7,036 nt of DNA from assembly GCA_030613285.1 (NCBI GenBank), contig JAUWME010000120.1, positions 1 through 7,036 on the forward strand. The letters run 5' to 3'. Made by a program: the position numbers and the translations under genes. The stretch is from Candidatus Zymogenus sp. (GTDB lineage: Bacteria > Desulfobacterota > Zymogenia > Zymogenales > Zymogenaceae). Under the pieces are notes generated by a model, which was given only the letters and a program-made list of their open reading frames with translations, was not told the DNA's origin and did no database searches. Positions 1 to 5,837 of this stretch are shown here, piece by piece (position 1 is the first letter of the stretch; each line of letters begins with the position of its first letter).

Positions 1-300
1 GACCTTGTCTCTTCAGCCGTAGCGAGTGAGCTGAAGGCAGAAAAGCTGATCCTTTTGACTTATGTTGCCGGGGTTATGATTAACGATTCTCTCGTAAGTT
101 CCCTTACGGCAAAAGAGGCAGTAAGATTGATAGACACCGGAGAGATAACCGGCGGAATGATCCCGAAGGTTAAATGCTGCATCGACGCCCTTGCTGAAGG
201 TGTCAAAAAGACTCACATCGTTGACGGAAGGGTACACCACTCGGTGCTGCTGGAGCTTTTTACCGACGGCGGTGTTGGGACTCAGATTGTGCCAGAATAG
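1..300 (+). CDS. argB: Acetylglutamate kinase, C-terminal part (5' end outside window)
   Basis: ArgB phosphorylates N-acetyl-L-glutamate with ATP in the second step of the acetylated arginine pathway, in the cytosol. The reading frame is open from base 1 and gives the last 99 residues before a TAG stop. Visible family landmarks are KAEKLILLT, GEITGGMIPKV (ATP-side lysine region) and HSVLLELFTDGGVGTQI at the C-terminus. By alignment from memory with other ArgB proteins, the first residue of the window (Asp) should be the Asp of the NAD motif, a catalytic residue in E. coli NAGK, so roughly two thirds of the protein is missing on the left. The tail (LLExFTxxGxGT) resembles arginine-inhibited hexameric ArgB rather than the arginine-insensitive E. 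coli type, so feedback inhibition by arginine is likely; this is inference. Fragment residue 21 is Tyr where LTDVxGV is usual. argD follows after 95 bases. Confidence 0.95.
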   Translation, partial: DLVSSAVASELKAEKLILLTYVAGVMINDSLVSSLTAKEAVRLIDTGEITGGMIPKVKCCIDALAEGVKKTHIVDGRVHHSVLLELFTDGGVGTQIVPE

Positions 301-378
301 TGTTGTTTTGCAGCAATAGAGATTGTGCGCTGAAACATAATATTGAATAGTATGAATAATAAATAGGCCATAGATAAT

Positions 379-386
379 AGGAAGGA
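379..386 (+). promoter_or_regulatory. Ribosome binding site of argD
   Basis: AGGAAGGA lies nine bases before the GTG at 396. It supports this GTG as the argD start, and the protein N-terminus it gives matches the family. No ATG in the same frame lies nearby upstream. Confidence 0.75.
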
Positions 387-395
387 AATTTTAAA

Positions 396-1589
396 GTGAA
401 CCTCAAATACGACTACCACAACATTATGAACACCTACAGCCCAATCTCCATTGAGTTGGAAAGGGGAGAAGGCCCGTATCTCTGGGATGTAGAGGGCGAT
501 AAATACCTCGATTTTGTGGCAGGAATTGCTGTCATGAACCTCGGCCACTCCCACCCAAAGGTGGTGGAAGCGGTTAAGGAGCAGGCAGAAAGGCTTGTCC
601 ATGTTTCCAACCTCTATTATATTCCAAAGCAGGCTGTTATCGCCGAGCTTATCTGCGACACTTCCTTTGGAGAAAAGTGTTTTTTTGCAAACAGTGGCGC
701 CGAGGCAATTGAGGCGGCGATAAAACTCGCCCGCAAATTTGGGCTTACAAAAAAGGGAGAGGACGCCATCGAGATTATTACCGCCGATGGCTCCTTTCAC
801 GGCCGTACGATGGGGGCAATGGCCGCCACAGCTCAGCCAAAAATACAAAGTGGGTTTGGCCCTTTGACGCCGGGATTTCACTACGTCCCATATGGGGATC
901 TTCAGGCTGTCGAAGAGGCGGTTACAGAAAACACAGCGGCGATAATCTTGGAGCCGATTCAAGGGGAAAATGGCATTATTGTTCCCCCAGAGTATTACCT
1001 CCCCGGTGTAAGGGAGATTGCAAACACCGAAAACATCCTTTTAATTTTAGACGAAATACAGACCGGCATGGGGAGAACGGGAACGCTTTTCGCCTATGAA
1101 GATTCGGGGATTGAGCCGGACGTGATGGTGCTTGCCAAGGGGCTTGCCGGGGGATTTCCCATGGGAGCGCTCGTTGTTGGCAAGAAGGCCGCAGACGTCT
1201 TCACTCCGGGAGATCACGCATCCACCTTTGGCGGAAATCCCTTTGTATCAGCGGCGGCGGCAGCCGTGATTACAACGATCTTGGAAGAGGGTATCCTCAA
1301 CAACTGCAAGAAAGTGGGGGAATATTTCATTGAGCAACTAAAAGAACTGCAAAAAAAGTTCGACTTTATAAAGGAGGTCAGGGGCAAGGGACTCCTGATC
1401 GGGATGGAGCTTGATCTCAAAACTGTAAAAGACGCAAAGTTGATAGTCGACGAAATGAGATTGGAAAAAATCCTCATTAACCTCGTCCAGAACCGCATCC
1501 TCAGGTTCACCCCGCCCCTTATTGTCAACAAGTACCACGTCGATGAGGTTATAACGTCGTTGGATGATGTTTTTTCCAAAATAGTTTGA
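396..1589 (+). CDS. argD: Acetylornithine aminotransferase (class III PLP enzyme)
   Basis: ArgD moves an amino group from glutamate to N-acetylglutamate 5-semialdehyde, giving N-acetylornithine; many homologues also serve as the succinyl-DAP aminotransferase of lysine synthesis. The 397-residue length is typical. Landmarks in order are the N-terminal ELERGEGPYLWD and FVAGIAVMNLGHSHP (about 20-54), the phosphate-binding FFANSGAEAIEAAIKLAR (96-113), SFHGRTMGA (133-141), EPIQGENG (186-193), LDEIQTGMGRTG (218-229, with Asp219 to the pyridine nitrogen), and VLAKGLAGGFPMGA, in which Lys248 should form the Schiff base. TFGGNP at 277-282 is the usual cofactor-contact segment. The start is GTG, backed by a strong Shine-Dalgarno. 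Related enzymes (AstC, GabT, ornithine aminotransferase) share these motifs, but its place between argB and argF settles the call. argF starts 25 bases downstream. Confidence 0.97.
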   Translation: MNLKYDYHNIMNTYSPISIELERGEGPYLWDVEGDKYLDFVAGIAVMNLGHSHPKVVEAVKEQAERLVHVSNLYYIPKQAVIAELICDTSFGEKCFFANSGAEAIEAAIKLARKFGLTKKGEDAIEIITADGSFHGRTMGAMAATAQPKIQSGFGPLTPGFHYVPYGDLQAVEEAVTENTAAIILEPIQGENGIIVPPEYYLPGVREIANTENILLILDEIQTGMGRTGTLFAYEDSGIEPDVMVLAKGLAGGFPMGALVVGKKAADVFTPGDHASTFGGNPFVSAAAAAVITTILEEGILNNCKKVGEYFIEQLKELQKKFDFIKEVRGKGLLIGMELDLKTVKDAKLIVDEMRLEKILINLVQNRILRFTPPLIVNKYHVDEVITSLDDVFSKIV

Positions 1590-1614
1590 GATTATATTAA
1601 AATGGAAAAGTAAA

Positions 1615-2565
1615 ATGGACAAGGGAAAAAAAGACTTTTTAAGGCTCTCGGATATATCGAGGGACGAAGGGCTCAAAATAATCGAGAGGGCAAAGGACCT
1701 AAAGGTCAGGCTAAAAAACGAGGTGACATACCAGCCGATGAAGGGTAAGACCCTGGCCATGATATTCGAAAAACCTTCCACCAGAACCCGTATCTCGTTT
1801 GAGACGGGGATTTATCAGATGGGCGGGCAGCCCATCTATCTCGGCTCCGGGGATATCCAACTCTCCCGGGGAGAAAGCGTGGCGGATACCGCCCGCGTCC
1901 TTTCTCGATACGTCAACATGGTGATGATAAGGGCGTTTTCTCAAGATATGGTGGAGGAGTTCGCCAGAGAAAGTACAGTCCCTGTAATTAACGGGCTTAC
2001 CGATCTTACCCACCCCTGTCAGGTGATGAGCGACCTCTTTACCATCGCAGAATTGAGGGGTTGGCATCTCGACGATCTTGCTGTAACATATGTGGGCGAC
2101 GGCAACAACCTCACAAATTCGTGGATCACTGCCGCTGTTACCTTCGGTTTTGAACTGACCATCTCTTGCCCCGAAGAGTTGATGCCCGATAGCGAGATTT
2201 TGAGTTTGGGAATGGAAAAAGCTGATGGAAAGATAAAGGTTGAGGAAGACCCGAAGGTGGGAGTCGCCAACTCCGAGGTTGTCTATACCGACACGTGGAT
2301 GAGCATGGGAGAAGCCCCAGACCTAAAGGAGTGGAAGCTCGATCTGCTCAAACCCTATCAGATTAACGAGGAGCTTTTAAAATCAGCCCCAAAGGATGCA
2401 GTTGTGATGCATTGTCTTCCGGCGCATCGGGGTGAAGAGATAACAGATGAGGTCATGGACGGGAAACGCTCCATCGTATACGTTCAGGCAGAGAACCGTC
2501 TTCACGTCCAGAAGGCTATCATGGACATTTTAAACCAACGGCAGGAGACATCGGGTGACAGTTAA
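1615..2565 (+). CDS. argF: Ornithine carbamoyltransferase
   Basis: This enzyme condenses carbamoyl phosphate with ornithine to make citrulline in the cytosol; the family works as trimers or multiples of them. The protein has 316 residues, the normal bacterial size. The carbamoyl-phosphate site shows as [13 protein letters not shown] (STRTR at 55-59), with Arg106 in MIRAF and HPCQ at 133-136. The ornithine domain shows [11 protein letters not shown] (160-170), DTWMSMG (226-232) and the HCLPAHRG loop (266-273) with its reactive Cys267. DTWMSMG and HCLP mark it as OTCase rather than aspartate carbamoyltransferase. The ribosome site before the ATG is weak (GGAAAAG at 1604-1610), so translation may rely on argD ending 25 bases upstream. 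The 3' end overlaps argG by 11 bases in another frame, which suggests translational coupling. A catabolic role (arcB) is unlikely given the biosynthetic neighbours. Confidence 0.97.
   Translation: MDKGKKDFLRLSDISRDEGLKIIERAKDLKVRLKNEVTYQPMKGKTLAMIFEKPSTRTRISFETGIYQMGGQPIYLGSGDIQLSRGESVADTARVLSRYVNMVMIRAFSQDMVEEFARESTVPVINGLTDLTHPCQVMSDLFTIAELRGWHLDDLAVTYVGDGNNLTNSWITAAVTFGFELTISCPEELMPDSEILSLGMEKADGKIKVEEDPKVGVANSEVVYTDTWMSMGEAPDLKEWKLDLLKPYQINEELLKSAPKDAVVMHCLPAHRGEEITDEVMDGKRSIVYVQAENRLHVQKAIMDILNQRQETSGDS
2542..2547 (+). promoter_or_regulatory. Ribosome binding site of argG inside argF
   Basis: CAGGAG lies seven bases before the GTG at 2555, within the last codons of argF. It decides the GTG start of argG, because no ATG in that frame lies closer than well inside the conserved nucleotide-binding region. 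Confidence 0.7.
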
Positions 2566-3769
2566 TATTAAGAAAGTTGTAGTGGCATATTCCGGGGGGC
2601 TGGATACCTCGGTCATCTTAAAGTGGATAAAGGAAAATTATGACGCTGAAGTAATCGCTTTTACGGCAGATGTGGGACAAGGTGCAGAAGAGCTTGAAGG
2701 TCTCAAGGAGAAGGCCCTAAAAACAGGCGCCGACAAAGTCTATATCGAAGATTTGAGGGAAGAGTTCGTCTCGGACTATGTATTTCCAATGCTTCGGGCA
2801 AATGCGGTCTATGAGGGATCGTACCTCATGGGGACTTCCATTGCAAGGCCACTGATCGCAAAGCGCCAGATTGATGTTGTCGAAAAGGAAGGGGCAGACA
2901 GCGTCTGCCACGGCTGCACCGGCAAGGGAAACGATCAGGTGAGATTCGAGATGGCGTACCTTACCTTAAAGCCCGACATCCAGATAATCTCCCCTTGGCG
3001 GGAGTGGGAGTTTAAATCGAGAGCGGAGCTGATTGCCTACTCCCAGGAACAAAACATCCCCATCATTGCCACGGCGGAAAAGCCCTACAGCATGGATCGG
3101 AACCTCTTTCACATCAGCTTTGAGGGGGGGGTTCTGGAAGACCCGTGGTCATCTCCTCCTCAGGATATGTTCACGCTAACAAAATCCCCTGTGGATGCCC
3201 CGAACAGTGTTACAACAATCGAGATAGACTACGAGGGTGGAAACCCGGTGGCCATTGATGGGAAGAAGGACTATTCACCCGCAACGCTGCTATCAACACT
3301 CAACGACCTTGGGGGCGAAAACGGCATCGGCAGGGTGGACCTTGTGGAAAACCGCTACGTTGGGATGAAATCGAGGGGGGTCTATGAAACCCCCGGTGGC
3401 ACAATACTCCACACGGCCCACAGGGCAATCGAGTCAATCACAATGGATCGGGAGGTGATGCATCTCAGGGATTCTCTCATTGTGAAATACGCCGATCTCA
3501 TTTACAACGGGTACTGGTTTTCGCCAGAGCGTGTTATCTTGCAAAATCTTATTGATGATACCCAGAAGGATGTTTCCGGAAGGGTGCGGCTCGATTTGTA
3601 TAAGGGTAACGTTACCGTCACGGGTCGAAAATCTGACAAGTCCCTATATCACTACGGGTTTGCCACCTTCGACGATGATGACGTTTACAGCCAAAAAGAC
3701 GCCACGGGATTTATCAGGCTCAATGCCCTGAGGATGAGGATTAAAGCCCTTTTGAATCAGAAAAGGTAA
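2555..3769 (+). CDS. argG: Argininosuccinate synthase
   Basis: ArgG joins citrulline and aspartate using ATP, through a citrullyl-AMP intermediate, to give argininosuccinate. The protein has 404 residues, matching the common roughly 400-residue type (the E. coli form is longer). It begins with the N-type ATP pyrophosphatase loop AYSGGLDTS (11-19), followed by FTADVGQG (36-43). The substrate-binding parts are [10 protein letters not shown] (90-99), [12 protein letters not shown] (121-132), YSMDRNLFH (178-186), EGGVLEDPW (190-198), and [11 protein letters not shown] with [11 protein letters not shown] (257-282). The C-terminal tail [10 protein letters not shown] and LNALRMRI is the usual tetramerisation region. 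The GTG start has a good Shine-Dalgarno within argF and overlaps argF by 11 bases. An eight-G run at 3124-3131 encodes part of EGGV and leaves the frame intact. It is the last gene of the first arg block; a 122-base gap follows. Confidence 0.98.
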   Translation: MTVNIKKVVVAYSGGLDTSVILKWIKENYDAEVIAFTADVGQGAEELEGLKEKALKTGADKVYIEDLREEFVSDYVFPMLRANAVYEGSYLMGTSIARPLIAKRQIDVVEKEGADSVCHGCTGKGNDQVRFEMAYLTLKPDIQIISPWREWEFKSRAELIAYSQEQNIPIIATAEKPYSMDRNLFHISFEGGVLEDPWSSPPQDMFTLTKSPVDAPNSVTTIEIDYEGGNPVAIDGKKDYSPATLLSTLNDLGGENGIGRVDLVENRYVGMKSRGVYETPGGTILHTAHRAIESITMDREVMHLRDSLIVKYADLIYNGYWFSPERVILQNLIDDTQKDVSGRVRLDLYKGNVTVTGRKSDKSLYHYGFATFDDDDVYSQKDATGFIRLNALRMRIKALLNQKR

Positions 3770-3834
3770 ATATTGTTGGGGCTGCTCAACTACTCCGCTT
3801 AAAAAATCTTCAATACTATTTGGGTACTCAAAAA

Positions 3835-3863
3835 TTGGAAGAAACGGTATTTTAAATTATAAT
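3835..3863 (+). promoter_or_regulatory. Predicted sigma70-type promoter for argH
   Basis: A -35 box TTGGAA (3835-3840, four of six consensus bases) and a perfect -10 box TATAAT (3858-3863) are separated by exactly 17 bases in the AT-rich gap after argG. The expected transcription start is near 3869-3871, about 22 bases before argH. This would let argH, the lipoprotein gene and lysA be transcribed separately from argBDFG. It is predicted from sequence only. Confidence 0.6.
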
Positions 3864-3868
3864 TACAA

Positions 3869-3895
3869 ATGGACTTTAAGGTAAACTATCCATGA
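3869..3895 (+). CDS. Possible leader mini-ORF overlapping the argH start
   Basis: ATG at 3869 opens an eight-codon frame (MDFKVNYP) that stops with TGA at 3893-3895. The stop overlaps the argH ATG as ATGA, the classic re-initiation arrangement. The ATG falls at about the transcription start predicted from the TATAAT at 3858-3863, so it would be read as a leaderless message if at all. It has no arginine or lysine codon cluster, so it does not look like an attenuator peptide. A frame this short can arise by chance, so I rate it low. Confidence 0.2.
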   Translation: MDFKVNYP

Positions 3896-5277
3896 AAAAA
3901 CCGTGGGGCGGTAGATTCAAAGATAATACTGGAGACGATGTTGAGGCATTTACGGCGTCTGTGGACTTGGATGCCCGCCTTGCTCCTTACGACATCGAAG
4001 GGAGCATTGCCCACGCAAAAACCCTTAACAAAGCGGGGTTGATTGGTGGTGAGGAGACGTTGTCTTTAATCAACGAGCTTACTAAAATTGCCACAGAGAT
4101 TGATGAAGGGACTTTTCCTTTCGATAACTCCCTTGAAGATGTTCACATGAACATTGAGGCTGCATTGATTGAAAGGCTCGGCGATGTGGGGGGGTTAATC
4201 CACACAGCCAGGAGCAGAAACGATCAGGTGGCGGTGGACACCCGCCTCTTTGTCAAAGTAGAGGCCAAAAGGGCAATTGACCTACTCAAAGCCATCAGGA
4301 TGACAATTCTTGATCTTGCGGAAAAAAACATCGACATTATAATGCCGGGCTACACGCACCTCCAGCGGGCGCAGCCGGTTCTCCTCTCCCACCACCTCAC
4401 CGCGTACTGGGAGATGTTCTCAAGAGATGGCAAAAGGTTTGAATCTGTCAATAATATTGCGGATGCAATGCCCCTGGGATCAGGGGCTCTGGCCGGAGTG
4501 CCTTACCCCTTGGACAGAGAATACACCGCCGAGCTGCTCGGCTTTTCTGAAATTACAAGAAACAGCATGGATGCTGTGAGCGACAGAGATTATGTGTTGG
4601 AATATCTCTTCTCTGCATCAGTTGCTATGATGCATCTGTCTCGCCTTTCTGAAGAGTTGGTAATCTTTTCAAGCAGTGAATTCGGCTTTGTCACGCTTCC
4701 AGATCGCTACGCTACCGGTTCATCCATCATGCCCCAGAAAAAAAACCCGGACATCCCAGAATTAATCAGGGGAAAGACCGGAAGGGTCATGGGCGATCTC
4801 TTTGGTCTCTTCACCACTATGAAGGGACTTCCTCTCACATACATGAGGGATATGCAGGAGGATAAGCAACACCTCTTTGATGCGGTGGATACCCTCAATG
4901 GATCCCTTTCGATTATGCAAAAGCTGTTGAGCGCTATCAAGTTTAACAAAAAGAGGATGGCAGCAGCCCTTGAAAGTGGATTTATCACCGCCACTGACGC
5001 CGCCGACTATCTCGTCAAAAAGGGAATCAACTTTAGAAAAGCTCATACAATTGTTGGCGAAATCGTGGCGAATACAGAAGCAAATGGGAAAACCCTCTTT
5101 GACCTGACAGTGGATGATTGGAAGAAATTCTCCCCCGCATTTGATGGTGACATCATAGATGCAATCAAGGTGGAATCCTCCATCTCATCAAGGAGTCTTC
5201 CCGGTGGCACCGCAACCGAGCGGGTCAAGGACACGATCGCTTCTCTCTACAAGATTGAGGAAAAAACGAACAATTAA
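3892..5277 (+). CDS. argH: Argininosuccinate lyase
   Basis: ArgH splits argininosuccinate into arginine and fumarate, the last step of arginine synthesis; the family forms cytosolic tetramers with active sites built from several subunits. The 461-residue length is typical. It starts with the usual KPWGGRF (3-9). Other landmarks are TASVDLDARL (21-30), EDVHMNIE (82-89), TARSRNDQV (105-113), GYTHLQRAQP (153-162, with the conserved His156) and the fumarase/lyase signature GSSIMPQKKNP (276-286), whose serine pair 277-278 carries the catalytic Ser on a flexible loop. MRDMQEDK at 318-325 and the C-terminal SSRSLPGGTA (432-441) also match the family. The ATG has a modest ribosome site (AAGG at 3878-3881, ten bases upstream). 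A promoter candidate lies just upstream, so it may be expressed apart from argBDFG. The lipoprotein gene follows after 104 bases. Confidence 0.98.
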   Translation: MKKPWGGRFKDNTGDDVEAFTASVDLDARLAPYDIEGSIAHAKTLNKAGLIGGEETLSLINELTKIATEIDEGTFPFDNSLEDVHMNIEAALIERLGDVGGLIHTARSRNDQVAVDTRLFVKVEAKRAIDLLKAIRMTILDLAEKNIDIIMPGYTHLQRAQPVLLSHHLTAYWEMFSRDGKRFESVNNIADAMPLGSGALAGVPYPLDREYTAELLGFSEITRNSMDAVSDRDYVLEYLFSASVAMMHLSRLSEELVIFSSSEFGFVTLPDRYATGSSIMPQKKNPDIPELIRGKTGRVMGDLFGLFTTMKGLPLTYMRDMQEDKQHLFDAVDTLNGSLSIMQKLLSAIKFNKKRMAAALESGFITATDAADYLVKKGINFRKAHTIVGEIVANTEANGKTLFDLTVDDWKKFSPAFDGDIIDAIKVESSISSRSLPGGTATERVKDTIASLYKIEEKTNN

Positions 5278-5366
5278 GTGAGTGGACGAAATAAAGTTAG
5301 TAGTATCATTTTTTTAAAAACCAAACAGGTTTAGATAACAGCTCCGTAATAATCCATCAAATAACC

Positions 5367-5374
5367 AAGGAGGT
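5367..5374 (+). promoter_or_regulatory. Strong ribosome binding site of the lipoprotein gene
   Basis: AAGGAGGT, near-complete complementarity to the 16S anti-Shine-Dalgarno, lies seven bases before the ATG at 5382. It is the strongest ribosome site in the window and fixes the start, giving a clean signal peptide directly from the first codon. Confidence 0.85.
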
Positions 5375-5381
5375 ATTCGAT

Positions 5382-5837
5382 ATGCGTAAACTACTTATCC
5401 TGATAGCAATTCTTGTTTTTGTTGCGGCCTGCGGAGTGAAGGGCCCCCCTGTTCCGCCCGAATTTGTCGTTCCAAACAAGATAAAAGACCTTAAGGTAAA
5501 AAAGGTGGATGGCGGTGTTATATTAAGGTGGACGATACCAAAAGAGACCATCGAAGGGGAGGAGCTCACCGATCTTTCGGGCTTTAAGGTATTGAGAAAA
5601 GACATCCCCGATGCAGACATCGATTGTCCTCCGTGCTCAAAGAAATTCAGAGAGATTTACGACTTTACAATTGCAGTCCCCGGCAAAGCCAAGATTGAAA
5701 AAAACAGGGTCTATCTCAACGACCTCTCTCTTTCGCCGAGTATCTCCTACACGTACGTCGTGATTTCTTACAACTCCGGCGGTTACCGCAGCAGCTATTC
5801 CAACACGGTCGATGTCTATTTTAGGAGAGATAAGTGA
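5382..5837 (+). CDS. Lipoprotein with LptM-like N-terminus and FN3-like domain
   Basis: A 151-residue exported lipoprotein of unproven function. Residues 1-16 form a lipoprotein signal: MRK, a hydrophobic stretch, then lipobox VAAC with Cys17 as the lipidated residue. The mature start CGVKGPPVPPE resembles LptM/YifL (CGLKGPL in E. coli), a small outer-membrane lipoprotein that helps LptD mature and is often encoded beside lysA or dapF. Unlike LptM, which is short and unstructured, this protein continues with about 115 residues that look like one fibronectin type III domain: IKDLKVKKVDGGVILRW (34-50), LSGFKVLRK (65-73), VYLNDLSL (110-117) and SYTYVVISYNSGG (122-134). A CPPC pair sits at 82-85. 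Gly18 after the lipid Cys argues against inner-membrane retention by the Asp+2 rule, so the outer membrane facing the periplasm is expected. It overlaps lysA by four bases. Exported lipoprotein is secure; the LptM relationship is tentative. Confidence 0.85.
   Translation: MRKLLILIAILVFVAACGVKGPPVPPEFVVPNKIKDLKVKKVDGGVILRWTIPKETIEGEELTDLSGFKVLRKDIPDADIDCPPCSKKFREIYDFTIAVPGKAKIEKNRVYLNDLSLSPSISYTYVVISYNSGGYRSSYSNTVDVYFRRDK
5823..5828 (+). promoter_or_regulatory. Ribosome binding site of lysA
   Basis: AGGAGA lies five bases before GTG 5834, inside the end of the lipoprotein gene. It supports the GTG start, which forms a GTGA start-stop overlap with the preceding TGA. Confidence 0.7.

Noticed and set aside
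301..395. Promoter in the argB-argD gap
   Set aside because: Candidate -10 boxes (CATAAT at 336-341, TAGTAT at 348-353) lack a -35 box at suitable spacing, so I do not call one.
282..962. Long antisense open frame (226 codons) across the first part of argD
   Set aside because: It is antisense to strongly conserved argD codons, its translation resembles no known family, and it has no ribosome site. It reflects codon bias of argD.
1602..1613. Tiny frame ATG GAA AAG TAA directly before argF
   Set aside because: Three codons only, with its ATG overlapping the weak argF ribosome site; nothing distinguishes it from chance.
3775..3790. Hairpin GTTGGG-GCTG-CTCAAC just after argG as a terminator
   Set aside because: The stem is six pairs including one G-U and is not followed by a T run, so it does not meet the pattern of a rho-independent terminator.
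4738..4747. A-rich slippery sequence (A AAA AAC) in argH
   Set aside because: It simply encodes the invariant KKN of the lyase signature, the protein continues normally in the same frame, and no overlapping frame product is recognisable.
5308..5332. Inverted repeat AAACC/GGTTT near a T run after argH
   Set aside because: Only five pairs, and the T run precedes the stem on the + strand, so it is in the wrong order for termination of argH. On the - strand there is no gene to terminate.
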